Source of the DNA: Sorangium cellulosum
GTDB lineage: Bacteria; Myxococcota_A; Polyangia; Polyangiales; Polyangiaceae
Direction of reading: 5' to 3'
Length of the DNA: 64,000 nucleotides
NCBI RefSeq assembly: GCF_002950945.1
Contig: NZ_CP012673.1
Coordinates: forward strand, 13,321,501-13,385,500
Under the pieces are notes generated by a model. It was not told the origin of the DNA. It saw only the letters and a list, made by a program, of their open reading frames with translations, and made no database searches. This document shows, piece by piece, positions 54,824 through 63,535 of this stretch. Position 1 is the stretch's first letter, and every line of letters starts with the position of its first letter. The position numbers and the translations under genes are program-made.

Positions 54824-56701
54824 ATGAAGATTACATGTGAGTCGTGCCAGGCGAAGTACACGATTGCCGACGAGAAGGTCGCCGGCAAGACGGTCAAGAT
54901 CAAATGCAAAAAATGCAACCACGCGATGGTCGTCCATGGCGTGAATGAGGCTGCTCCGGCTCCAGCCACGTCGCAGGACGCCACCCTGGGCCAGCAGGGC
55001 GACCTCGCGGAGGAGGCCGACGTCGGGGCGCCGTCGACGGCCGGGCCCGACGAGTGGACCGTCAACGTCGCCGAGGGTGACGAGCGGACCATGACGACGG
55101 CCCAGCTCGCGGCCGAGTACGCGCGGGGAGCCCTCAGCAACGACACGTACGTCTGGAAGGACGGGATGAGCGACTGGCTGCCGATCGCCAGCGTCCCCGA
55201 GCTCCAGCAGATCGCGGCGCAGAGGAACGCGTCCCCAGCGGCGGCCGCGCCGGCGGCGGCGGCTGCACCTGCTGCTGCGGCGGCGCTCGCTGCGGCGGCG
55301 CCCGCTGCGGCGGCGCCTGCTGCGGTCGCAGCGGCGGCCGCGCCGGCGGCGGCGCCTGTGCCTGCGGCAGCGGCTGCGCCGGTCCCGGTGGCTCCGGCTC
55401 CGCGCGGGCTCAAGTTCGGCCCGGAAGGGACCGTCGTCATGAAGGACGACGTGAAGGAGACGCGACGCGGCCCGCTGCCGGCCGCGGGGGTGCCCGCGCC
55501 TTCGCCCGCGGCGGCCTCGTCTCCGATCGCCGCCGCCGCTGCGCCCGGCGCCGCCGAGCCATCCCCGGCGCCCGCCCGGGCCGCGCGGCGCGCCGCCGGT
55601 CCGGCCGCGGTCGATGTCTTCAGCGCCGCCGCCGTCGAGCGCGCCGCCGAGCCGGCTCAGCCCGCCCCGCAGCCTGCCGCGGACCGGCACGTGGGGGAGC
55701 GCAACGAGAACTCCGTCCTCTTCTCGCTGTCCGCGCTCACCTCGCCCAAGGACACGGCCAAACAGGCGAAGCAGGACGACAGCCCCGCGGGCCGCCGTCC
55801 CTCGACCCGTCCCGCCGCGAAGAACAACGGGCGCACCGGCGTCGACGATCTGCTGAACTTCGGAGGCGGCGCCATGGCCTCGCCGATGCTCGCGCCGCCG
55901 CCCCTGCTCGCGCCGGTGGCCGAGTCGCGGCCGTCCCAGTCGGTGCCGGCGCCGGCCAAGTCGTCCGTGCCGCCGGCCCCGTTCTCGCCCCTCGCGATGC
56001 CGGAGGCTCCGCCCGCGAAGAGCAGCCGCACCGGCCTGATCGTCGGCGCGCTCGCCGCGCTCCTGGTGATCGGCGGCGTGGCCTTCTTCTTCATGCAGAA
56101 GCCCGCGGAGGACGTGCCCGCGGCGGCGACGCCGGAGCAGACGAACACCGCCCCCACCGAGGCGCCGAAGCCGGCCGAGACGGCGCCGACGCCGAGCGAG
56201 CCCGCGGCCGCCGCCACGCCGTCGGCCGCGGAGACGGCGCCGCCCGCCGAGACGGCGGCGCCGTCGAGCGAGCCCGCGGCCGCCGCCGCGACGCCGGCGC
56301 CGGGCCCGGCGTCACCCGGCGCCGGGGCAAAACCGGCCGACAAGCCCGCCGAACCCGAGCCGGCGCCGGCGCCGGCCCCCGCGGCGGAGAAGCCCGCAGC
56401 GTCGAAGCCGGAGGCCCCCTCCGGCGGCGGCGGTGAGTTCAGCCGCGGCGCGGCGACCTCGGCCCTCGGCGGCGCCGCGTCTTCGGCCAAGAGCTGCAAG
56501 AAGGCCGGCGGCCCGACCGGGACCGGCAGGGTCAAGGTCACCTTCGCGCCGAGCGGCAGCGTGACCTCGGCCGAGGTGCAGGGCGCGCCGTTCGCCGGGA
56601 CGAGCGTCGGCGGTTGTGTCGCCAGGGTGTTCCGCGGGGCGCGGGTGCCTGCCTTCGCCGGCGCCCCGGTCACGGTCACGAAGTCCTTCTCCATCAACTG
56701 A
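54824..56701 (+). CDS. MJ0042 zinc-ribbon/GYF-domain envelope protein (AgmX-like)
   Basis: A 625-residue protein. It opens with an MJ0042 zinc ribbon (MKITCESCQAKYTIADEKV, CKKCNHAMVV), then a GYF_2-like domain (EWTVNVAEGDERTMTTAQL...WKDGMSDWLPI, about 80-130), long Ala/Pro-rich disordered stretches, one transmembrane helix (about 405-425), another Ala/Pro/Glu-rich spacer that could span the periplasm, and a C-terminal TonB-like domain (VKVTFAPSGSVTSAEVQGAP). This is the layout of gliding-motility AgmX/PglI-type proteins of myxobacteria. The ATG at 54824 after GGGAAGGGCGAC begins the zinc ribbon; the frame is open upstream. Confidence 0.85.
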   Translation: MKITCESCQAKYTIADEKVAGKTVKIKCKKCNHAMVVHGVNEAAPAPATSQDATLGQQGDLAEEADVGAPSTAGPDEWTVNVAEGDERTMTTAQLAAEYARGALSNDTYVWKDGMSDWLPIASVPELQQIAAQRNASPAAAAPAAAAAPAAAAALAAAAPAAAAPAAVAAAAAPAAAPVPAAAAAPVPVAPAPRGLKFGPEGTVVMKDDVKETRRGPLPAAGVPAPSPAAASSPIAAAAAPGAAEPSPAPARAARRAAGPAAVDVFSAAAVERAAEPAQPAPQPAADRHVGERNENSVLFSLSALTSPKDTAKQAKQDDSPAGRRPSTRPAAKNNGRTGVDDLLNFGGGAMASPMLAPPPLLAPVAESRPSQSVPAPAKSSVPPAPFSPLAMPEAPPAKSSRTGLIVGALAALLVIGGVAFFFMQKPAEDVPAAATPEQTNTAPTEAPKPAETAPTPSEPAAAATPSAAETAPPAETAAPSSEPAAAAATPAPGPASPGAGAKPADKPAEPEPAPAPAPAAEKPAASKPEAPSGGGGEFSRGAATSALGGAASSAKSCKKAGGPTGTGRVKVTFAPSGSVTSAEVQGAPFAGTSVGGCVARVFRGARVPAFAGAPVTVTKSFSIN

Positions 56702-56710
56702 ACCCACGGA

Positions 56711-56756
56711 ACACGGCCGGAGCCAGCGCGACCGACGCGAGAGGCCCCGGCCGTGT
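56711..56756 (+). terminator. Terminator-like hairpin after the MJ0042/GYF gene
   Basis: ACACGGCCGG (56711-56720) and CCGGCCGTGT (56747-56756) form a perfect 10-bp stem with a 26-nt loop, starting 9 nt after the stop codon. There is no U-tract. Confidence 0.45.
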
Positions 56757-56923
56757 GCCGGAGGGCGCCCGCCCGGGGAGCGAGGGTTGCGACCAGCGCG
56801 ACGACGGTGCTCGCGGGATCGGGATGCAACGTTGCTGTTGCCTGGGAGCGGATTGCCTCGGGAACTCACGAAGACGACTTGGTGATCCGAGCTGCTCGGC
56901 ACGCGCCGCCTTGATGACTCTGA

Positions 56924-57117
56924 ACCATCGATGAAGAGCTGGCCGCGAGCCACAGCGACCTGCTGTTCTCGGCCAGGTTGGAGGAAACCTCGCTGTTCGT
57001 TTACGTGCTGTTCGAGCACCAGAGCAGGACGCATCCGCTGATGGCGTTTCGCCTGCTCGAGTACATGGTGCGGATCTGGCAGGGCCACCTGGAGCGGCAG
57101 CCGAAGGCGACGCGCCT
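56924..57117 (+). pseudogene. Rpn-family nuclease/transposase fragment
   Basis: The translation TIDEELAASHSDLLFSARL, then FVYVLFEHQSRTHPLMAFRL, then LEYMVRIWQGHL matches the core of Rpn/YhgA-like recombination-promoting nucleases (PD-(D/E)XK fold), whose usual form is D-x-L-F-x-x-x-x...FEHQS...PLMPFRLLRYMVRIW. An in-frame TGA stands directly before it, so the usual N-terminal ~45 residues are missing, and the C-terminus is lost where the DUF11 gene ends (57116). It is a truncated relic in the 414-bp gap between two convergent genes. Confidence 0.7.
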
Positions 57118-58846
57118 ACGCCCGGCGCCGCCGGCAGAGCAGCCCCGCCAGCGCCAGGCCGGCGAGCCAGCCGGCGCTCCCGTCATGGCGCCCCGGGCTC
57201 GCCGCGCAGGGGCCGATCACGCCGCTGCCGGCCGCGAAGAAATTCTCGGGCTCCACGGACACCTCGGTCGGCGGCGCGCCCGGCCCGTCGCCGTTGCCGT
57301 CCGTCGGGTCGTCGCTGAGCGGGGCCCCGAGCGCGCCCGCCGCCGCGATCTTCGCCTGGTTCGCGACCGTGTTCGGCGCGTCCTCCTCGATCGTGACCGA
57401 GAAGCGCACCGTGACGCTCTTGCCCGAGGCGATGCCGCCGCCCTTCTCCGGCTCCGCCCCATCGCCGAGCCGGAACCGGACGGTCCGCGTCTGCGCATCG
57501 TACTCGCCGAGGTCGTCGCCCACCGTGTCCGTCTGCTTCCCCGCGCCCGGCCCGTCGACGATCTCCAGCGATCCCGGCACGAACGTCACGCCCGCGGGCA
57601 GCGGATCGGTCAGCACCACGTCCACCGCGTCGTCATTGCCGCTGTTCAAGGCCTTGATGCGGTACTCGATGACGTCGCCGCGGAGCGTCGGCGGCCCGCT
57701 CACGTCCGTGGCCACCTTGGTCGACTTGCTGAAATCGGGGCCGAAGTTCGAGATCGACGTCACCCAGCCCGCGAGGAAATAGAGCTCCTGGCTGCTCGTG
57801 GCGATGATCGTGGCCCGCTCCTGCCCGGCCTTGAGCTTCGCGCTCACGTCCACGATGTCGATGTCCATGCCCGACATGCTCTGCGGCGTGCCCTTGATCC
57901 TCGGGAGGTCGCCCTCCACCGACACCGGCTGCCCGAGCGCCGAGCGGGTGCCGTTGAAGAAGTTGTCCCCGGGGTTCATCGCGTCGCTCAGCGCCTCGGC
58001 CGCGTCGGGCTTGCCCGGGTTCGCGGGGTTGAAGAAGACGCTGTCGCCCGAGTTCGAGTTGTCGCCCTCGAACGCGATGATGCCGAGCTTCGCGGCGAAG
58101 CCGCTGTCGGGCGCCTTGAAGCCCGAGAGCTCGACCCGCTGCGAGTTGCCCGTCGAGACCCGATCGAGCCCGTCGAACAGCGCCAGGTTGCGAGGCGGCG
58201 AGTTCGGCTCCTCGTAGAACACCACCATCCACCACGCCACGAACACCACGTCGTCGTCGCTGTTCCTGACGTCGACGACATCCACGCCGCCCACCCGGTA
58301 CGCCCCCGGGCCGCTCTCCTTGACGATCGCGGTGATGTCGGCGACCGACTGGTAATTGTGCGTCTCGTCGGGCTTCCCCTTGTTGATCACCGTCTCGACC
58401 GAGTCGATCGCGGTGATCGGGCCGTCGAAGCCGCCCTCGTGGTGGAGCTCGACCTCGTCGTCGACGCCGGCCGTGTTGCGCGCCGCCCAGTACAGGAACG
58501 CGTGCGTCACCGTCGCGCCCTCGGGGAGCTCCAGCACCGCGGTCGTGCGCGCCATCTCCGGCGCGATGTCGAGGTTCGCCTCCGCCCGGCCGTCCTCGGG
58601 CGAGTCGGAGCGCCAGAAGAGGTCAGGCCCGGACTCGACGGTCGACTGGCCGCAGTCGCCGAGCGTGCCCGCCGCGGGCCCCGGCGTCTCCGAGCGGCAC
58701 TCCTGCCCGAGCGAGCTCCCGATGAGGGCAAAGTCGCCCGGCTGATCGACCTGCACGCGCAGCTTGGGCTCGGCCGTCGCGCTGGCGGCCGTGAGGCCGA
58801 TCAGCGCGAGCGACGAGAGGCCCGTGATGCTCAACTGCTTTCTCAT
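57116..58846 (-). CDS. DUF11-domain exported protein with MYXO-CTERM-like tail
   Basis: A 576-residue exported protein. The signal peptide (LSSLALIGLTAASATA) is followed by a large N-terminal beta-rich region with AFLYWAARNTAGVDD and VVFVAWWMVVFYEEPN, and a DUF11/isopeptide-type repeat (VIEYRIKALNSGNDDAVDVVL, about 430-550). The C-terminus GPCAAS...GWLAGLALAGLLCRRRRA has the Cys, hydrophobic helix and Arg cluster of MYXO-CTERM sorting signals. It would be processed to the outer surface. The ATG (58846) overlaps the OmpA stop by 4 bp (ATGA), so the two genes are coupled. The ribosome binding site is GGAGAGA. Confidence 0.85.
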   Translation of the reverse strand: MRKQLSITGLSSLALIGLTAASATAEPKLRVQVDQPGDFALIGSSLGQECRSETPGPAAGTLGDCGQSTVESGPDLFWRSDSPEDGRAEANLDIAPEMARTTAVLELPEGATVTHAFLYWAARNTAGVDDEVELHHEGGFDGPITAIDSVETVINKGKPDETHNYQSVADITAIVKESGPGAYRVGGVDVVDVRNSDDDVVFVAWWMVVFYEEPNSPPRNLALFDGLDRVSTGNSQRVELSGFKAPDSGFAAKLGIIAFEGDNSNSGDSVFFNPANPGKPDAAEALSDAMNPGDNFFNGTRSALGQPVSVEGDLPRIKGTPQSMSGMDIDIVDVSAKLKAGQERATIIATSSQELYFLAGWVTSISNFGPDFSKSTKVATDVSGPPTLRGDVIEYRIKALNSGNDDAVDVVLTDPLPAGVTFVPGSLEIVDGPGAGKQTDTVGDDLGEYDAQTRTVRFRLGDGAEPEKGGGIASGKSVTVRFSVTIEEDAPNTVANQAKIAAAGALGAPLSDDPTDGNGDGPGAPPTEVSVEPENFFAAGSGVIGPCAASPGRHDGSAGWLAGLALAGLLCRRRRA

Positions 58847-60576
58847 CGATTCTCTCCGGTTCCGGCCTGCGGCTTGTAAGCGGCCTTCTTGATGATGTTG
58901 AACTGGACGCGTCGATTCCTCTGTCGCCCTTCGTCGGTGGTGTTCTGGTCGAGGGGCTGCTCCCGCCCGTAGCCCTGGGCCGTCAGCCGGGTCGAGTCGA
59001 TCCCCCGGCGGACCAGCGCCGCCAGGACCGAGTTGGCGCGGTTCTGCGACAGGACCCGGTTGTGCTCGTCGGTGCCGCGGTCGTCCGTGTGCCCCTGGAT
59101 CTCGATGAGGGTGATCTCCGGATGCTCCGCGAGGACCTGCGCGACCTCGTCGAGCAGCGGATCGCTCTCCTGCTTGATCGTGGCCTTGTCCGTATCGAAC
59201 TGCACCTGCTGGAGGATCACGACCTGCTTCTCGGTCACCCGCACCGCCTTCGGGCAGCCGTGCTTCTGCGGGTCCGGGTTCGCGTGGCCCCTCTCCCGCG
59301 GGCAGGCGTCCGTGTCGTCGCGGAACGTGTCGCCGTCCGTGTCCGGCGGGCAGCCGTGCTTCTTCGGATCGTCGTTCGGCAGGCCGGCCGCGAGCGGGCA
59401 GGCATCGTCGGCGTCGAGGATGCCGTCGTTGTCCCGGTCGAGCGGCGGCGGGCAGCCGTTCTTCTTCGGGTCGTCGCTGCGCACGCCGGGCTCGATGGGG
59501 CAGGCGTCCTCGGCGTCGAGGATGCCGTCCCGATCCCTGTCGGGCGGGGGCGGGCAGCCGTTCTTCCTGGGATCGTCGCTGCGCACGCCCGCCTCCTGCG
59601 GGCAAGCGTCGAGGGGGTCGGCGATGCCGTCGCCGTCCCGATCCGGCGCCGGCGGGGGCTGCTCCGGCGTGAAGGCGGCCATCGCGACCACGCGCAGATC
59701 CGGCGTCCCGATGCCCGAGGTGAGCCCCGGACCCACACCGAGCCCCGCCTCCATGAAGGGGACGACCCGGTACCGCGCGCCCACGAGCAGCTCGGCGTTG
59801 ATCGAGCGATCGCTCACGTCCTCGAGCACCATCGCGGTGGTGAGCTCCGGCCCCACCTGGAGCCGGTCGTCGGCGGCGAGGAAGCCGACGCCGCCGCCCA
59901 GGGTGAGCATCGTCCCCTGCGACACGCCGCCGAACGACTGGGAGCGACGGAGCTCGGCGCCCACCACGGCCGACCACACGAGCCGCTCGAGGCGGCCGCC
60001 GGCGACGACGAACGGCATCCCGCGGACGCTGCCGTCGCTCACGAACGAGCCGCCCGCGCCGGTGGGTAGCCAGAGGTACGCCCCCGCGGCGATCTGGAGC
60101 GGGTCGTGGTAGGCGCCGTAGAGCTGCACCCGCGCGCCGAGCCGCAGATCGCCGAGCTCCGCGCCGCTCGGGGAGGCGAACGGCCGGCCGCCGCCGCTCG
60201 GGCTCTCGCCCGACTGGAGGGCGGTGAGCGGCGCGTCGAGGTTCACGACCACCTTGTCCCAGAGCGGCAGCGACGCGTTGAGCCGGAACGTGAGCTGATC
60301 GCTGACGACCGCGCCGAGCTCCGCGCCGTCGCGCTCTCGCCGGAGGACCAGCGGATTGCTCGCATAGTCGGCCAGGAGCATCACGTGCGGCGTCAGGTGG
60401 CCCGCCGAGAACGCGGACGGCACGCTGAACAAGCGGTCCCCGGCCGGCGCCGGCACGAAGCGGTTCAGGGCCATGCCCCCGGGCTCGGCCGGCGCCTCCT
60501 GCGCGCGGGCGGGCGCCGGCGCCGCGGCGAGGGCGGCCAGGGCGGCGGCGAACGGGACGAAAGACCAAGATTTCAT
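58843..60576 (-). CDS. OmpA-family porin-like protein with thrombospondin-3 repeats
   Basis: A 577-residue outer-membrane protein. The signal peptide precedes a ~260-residue beta-rich domain (beta-barrel-like), then four calcium-binding thrombospondin type-3 repeats (DRDGDGIADPLDACPQ, DRDRDGILDAEDACP, DRDNDGILDADDACP, DTDGDTFRDDTDACP; about 290-420), and a C-terminal OmpA peptidoglycan-binding domain (IEIQGHTDDRGTDEHN, SQNRANSVLAALVRRGI). It anchors the outer membrane to murein. The ATG at 60576 gives a signal peptide; two earlier in-frame ATGs (60594, 60609) are possible. It is followed by the overlapping DUF11 gene, probably one transcript. Confidence 0.9.
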   Translation of the reverse strand: MKSWSFVPFAAALAALAAAPAPARAQEAPAEPGGMALNRFVPAPAGDRLFSVPSAFSAGHLTPHVMLLADYASNPLVLRRERDGAELGAVVSDQLTFRLNASLPLWDKVVVNLDAPLTALQSGESPSGGGRPFASPSGAELGDLRLGARVQLYGAYHDPLQIAAGAYLWLPTGAGGSFVSDGSVRGMPFVVAGGRLERLVWSAVVGAELRRSQSFGGVSQGTMLTLGGGVGFLAADDRLQVGPELTTAMVLEDVSDRSINAELLVGARYRVVPFMEAGLGVGPGLTSGIGTPDLRVVAMAAFTPEQPPPAPDRDGDGIADPLDACPQEAGVRSDDPRKNGCPPPPDRDRDGILDAEDACPIEPGVRSDDPKKNGCPPPLDRDNDGILDADDACPLAAGLPNDDPKKHGCPPDTDGDTFRDDTDACPRERGHANPDPQKHGCPKAVRVTEKQVVILQQVQFDTDKATIKQESDPLLDEVAQVLAEHPEITLIEIQGHTDDRGTDEHNRVLSQNRANSVLAALVRRGIDSTRLTAQGYGREQPLDQNTTDEGRQRNRRVQFNIIKKAAYKPQAGTGENR

Positions 60577-61081
60577 CGAGGTGGCACCCTGCATCGGCGG
60601 GTTTCGCATGACGATATAAGACGCTGTCGCCGACGAGTATACAGGTCGGAAATAGCGTCGTCGCCGGCAACGAGCGACACGGTCTCCATCTTCGTAGGAC
60701 CTCTGCGCACCTCCCCGGACCCTCTGAACGAACGAGAGGCTGTTTCACCTGCGCGCTCGGCGCTTCATCGCAGCTCGCTCCGGCCGCGCCGCGCACCGCT
60801 GCCGTCGCGAGCGCTGCTCGCGCCGCAGCTCGCTCCGGCCGCGGCGAGCGTGGCGACCGCGGCGAGCGCTCCCCGAGCGGGTCGGCGCGTCCGGCCGGTC
60901 CGCTCGGGCGCGCCGACACGCGGGCGGCCGGGACGCAGCGGCGCGGGCAGCCCGCGGGCCCGGGGGCGATCCCCGAGCGCGCTGCGGGCGGCTCCGACGG
61001 CGAGGCGGCTCGCCTGCGCCGGGGCGGCTCCGGACCGCCTGCGCTCGGGGCGCCGAGCGGCTATGGTGGCTGCACACCGCG
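60577..61081. other. 0.5-kb spacer with a direct repeat
   Basis: Between the divergent OmpA and HD-hydrolase genes. CGCAGCTCGCTCCGGCCGCG occurs at 60769-60788 and 60824-60843. AT-richer sequence at 60605-60665 suits the OmpA promoter. No gene was recognised. Confidence 0.5.
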
Positions 61082-61630
61082 ATGGGCACCCTCCTCAAGC
61101 GCGCGCTCGACCAGGCGGCGGTCTGGCACCGCGCACAGAAACGCAAGTATCCGAACGCGGACGTCCCCTACATCAGCCACCTCGCCGGGGTGGCGGTCCT
61201 GCTCGCGCGCCACGGCTTCGACGAGGAGGTCGTCGCGGCCGGCGCCCTGCACGACGCGATGGAGGATCAGGGCGTCACGCTCGACGAGCTGCGCGAGCGC
61301 TTCGGCGAGCGCGTCGCCTCGCTCGTCCTCCACGTGACCGAGCAGGATAGATCGCTGCCCTGGGAAGACCGGAAGCGCCTGTATCTCGATGCGTTCCCCA
61401 GGAAGCCCTGGGACGCTCAGGCGATCTCGCTGGCGGACAAGATAGATAATTTCCAATCCATCATCGTCTGCGCGCACGAGCACGGCGACCCGTGGCCGAT
61501 GTTCAAGCGCGGCAGGGAAATCCAGATCGCCCGGTTCGAGGAGCTGCGGGCGATGTCGCGGGCGCTGCCGCCGCACCCCCTCATCGACGAGTACGAGGCC
61601 GTGCTCGACGAGCTCCTCTCGCTCGGCTGA
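61082..61630 (+). CDS. HD-domain hydrolase, SpoT/MESH1-like
   Basis: A 182-residue stand-alone HD domain of the RelA/SpoT hydrolase kind. Metal ligands are visible: His in PYISHLAGVA, His-Asp in AGALHDAMEDQG, and Asp in ISLADKIDN. The segment KRKYPNADVPYISHLAG is typical of the group. MESH1 homologues hydrolyse ppGpp or NADPH; the synthetase domain is absent. A small alarmone- or nucleotide-hydrolysing role is inferred. The ATG at 61082 is close to the first conserved helix. Confidence 0.87.
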   Translation: MGTLLKRALDQAAVWHRAQKRKYPNADVPYISHLAGVAVLLARHGFDEEVVAAGALHDAMEDQGVTLDELRERFGERVASLVLHVTEQDRSLPWEDRKRLYLDAFPRKPWDAQAISLADKIDNFQSIIVCAHEHGDPWPMFKRGREIQIARFEELRAMSRALPPHPLIDEYEAVLDELLSLG

Positions 61631-61849
61631 GCGCCAGGCCGCCTCGAGCGGCGACATCGACCCACGCCGCGGGGATCCGTCACCCGTGGTGAGCAGGGCA
61701 GGCACCGCCGCTCCGTCCCGGACAAGGCACCTTCCGCCCGATCTCCAGGCCAGCGCGGCGTTCCAACACTCCTTGCACGGTGGAGCACGCCCCCTCCCCG
61801 GGCACACTCGATGCACCTGCCGAGACAGCGCTCCTCCAAGGAGGGACCG

Positions 61850-62236
61850 ATGAAGCTCCTGTCTCCTCGCCTCCACAGCTACGTCGATTACACGGCCGTC
61901 GTCCTGCTCGCGCTCGCGCCGCTCGTGCTCCGCCTCGATCCGGTGCCGGCGTCGGCCTGTTATGTCGCGGCCCTCGTGCACTTCATCGTGTCGCTGCTGT
62001 CCGACCACCCGCTCGGCGCCTCGGGCAAGATCCCGCTCCCGGTGCACGGCGCGCTCGAGCTGGTCCTCGGCGCCGGCCTGCTCGCCGCGCCCTGGCTGCT
62101 CGGGTTCTCCGCCCCCGGGCCGGCGCGCACCTTCTTCGTGGCCGCCGGGGTCGCGCTCGTGATCCTCGCCGTCTCCACGAGGATGATGGCCGGCGCGGCC
62201 GCCCGCCCGTCGCGTTACGATCGCTACGATCGCTGA
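61850..62236 (+). CDS. Small four-helix membrane protein (SPW-like)
   Basis: A 128-residue integral membrane protein with about four transmembrane segments (YTAVVLLALAPLVLRL, ACYVAALVHFIVSLL, HGALELVLGAGLLAAPWLLGF, FFVAAGVALVILAVS). The pattern LHSYVDYTAV...HGALEL...APWLLGF recalls SPW-repeat membrane proteins of unknown function. The ATG at 61850 has a strong AAGGAGGGA ribosome binding site, which rejects the upstream start. It converges on the NamZ-like gene with a 16-bp gap. Confidence 0.8.
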   Translation: MKLLSPRLHSYVDYTAVVLLALAPLVLRLDPVPASACYVAALVHFIVSLLSDHPLGASGKIPLPVHGALELVLGAGLLAAPWLLGFSAPGPARTFFVAAGVALVILAVSTRMMAGAAARPSRYDRYDR

Positions 62237-62252
62237 GCCGAGCGGGCGGCGC

Positions 62253-63461
62253 TCAGCAGGCGGCCAGCGCGGCCTGCGCCTCGCGCATCACCTCGGGCCA
62301 GGCCGGGTCCGGGCGCGACACCTCCAGCGCGATCGCCAGCGGATCCTCGCCGGCCTCGATCGCGAGGCGCGCGGCGGCGGACCCGGTGAGCAGGTCGAAG
62401 GCCGGGATCGTGTCGACGTACTCGTACCGCTCGGTGCGGAAGCAGAACTGCTCCGGCTGCTGCCGCCGGGCGAAGGCCGTGAGCGCGACGTAGGTCGCGA
62501 CCGGGCGGAAGGCGCGCGGGTCCGTGACGTGGATCTGAACGCCGCCGCAGATCGCGCCGGCGTGCTTCTGGAACGTGGGCCGGAACGTGAGCGGGCGCGC
62601 CACGAAGCCCGGGAGCGCCGTGGACGCGAGGCGCGCGGCGAGGTCGCGGCCGTCGAGCCACGGGGCGCCGACGATCTCGAACGGGCGCGTCGTGCCGCGC
62701 CCCTCGGACAGGTTCGTCCCCTCCAGCAGGCAGCCGCCAGGATAGACGAGCGCGGTGTCCGCCGTGGGCATGTTGGGGGAGGGGAGGACGAACGGCCGGT
62801 CCCACTCGGCCGCGAGCGCCTCGCGGCGCAGGCCCTGGACGGCCACGACTTCCAGGCCGCAGGCGACGCCCCCGAGCGGGATGCCCTCGCGCCGCGCGAA
62901 GAGCGCGAGCAGCTCGCCCACCGTGAGCGAATGGCGGATGGGCACGGGCTCGAGGCCCACGAACGAGAGGAACCCCGGCGCCTGCGTCGCGCCCTCGACG
63001 CCCTCGGCCGCGCCGCCGATCGGGTTCGGCCGGTCGAGCACCACGACGTGCACGCCCGCGGCCTGCGCCGCCCGGAGCGCGAGGAGCGCCGTCCAGACGA
63101 ACGTGTAGTAACGCGCGCCGACGTCGGCGAGATCGACGAGGAGCACGTCGATCTCCGCGAGATCCGCCGCGGCGGGCGCGAGATCCTCGAAGCGGTCGCC
63201 GTACAGGCTGACGATGCGGGCGCCGGAGCGGGCGTCGACGGCGCTGCTCACCGCCGCCATGTCCTGGGCCTCGCCGCCGTAGCCGTGCTCGGGGCCGAAG
63301 AAGACGCGCGGGCGCACGCCGAGCCGCTCGAGCACCGCGGCGATGTGGGTGAGCTCGCGGTCGACGCTCGCGGGGTGCGCGAGCACCCCGAGGCGAGCCG
63401 ACCGGAGGCGCTGGAGGAGCGGGAGCTCCGGGAGACGGTCGAGTCCGACGTGCACGACCAC
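62253..63461 (-). CDS. Exo-beta-N-acetylmuramidase NamZ-like (DUF1343)
   Basis: A 402-residue protein of the DUF1343 family, whose characterised member NamZ releases MurNAc from peptidoglycan fragments. Motifs are intact: LGVLAHPASVDREL, FFGPEHGYGGEAQD, LLVDLADVGARYYTFVWT, VLDRPNPIGG, PSPNMPTADTALVYPGGCLLEGTNLSEGRGTTRPFE and GAPWLDG. It starts at a GTG (63461) with no evident signal peptide; most family members act in or near the envelope, so the location is uncertain. It may share a transcript with the HtrA-like gene 74 bp upstream. Confidence 0.92.
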   Translation of the reverse strand: MVVHVGLDRLPELPLLQRLRSARLGVLAHPASVDRELTHIAAVLERLGVRPRVFFGPEHGYGGEAQDMAAVSSAVDARSGARIVSLYGDRFEDLAPAAADLAEIDVLLVDLADVGARYYTFVWTALLALRAAQAAGVHVVVLDRPNPIGGAAEGVEGATQAPGFLSFVGLEPVPIRHSLTVGELLALFARREGIPLGGVACGLEVVAVQGLRREALAAEWDRPFVLPSPNMPTADTALVYPGGCLLEGTNLSEGRGTTRPFEIVGAPWLDGRDLAARLASTALPGFVARPLTFRPTFQKHAGAICGGVQIHVTDPRAFRPVATYVALTAFARRQQPEQFCFRTERYEYVDTIPAFDLLTGSAAARLAIEAGEDPLAIALEVSRPDPAWPEVMREAQAALAAC

Positions 63462-63535
63462 GACCTACCAAGGGGCGCGCGGGCAGTCCATTTGTCCGCG
63501 CCGGATTTTCCGGCAGGGGGTCGCAGGGGCGCGGC

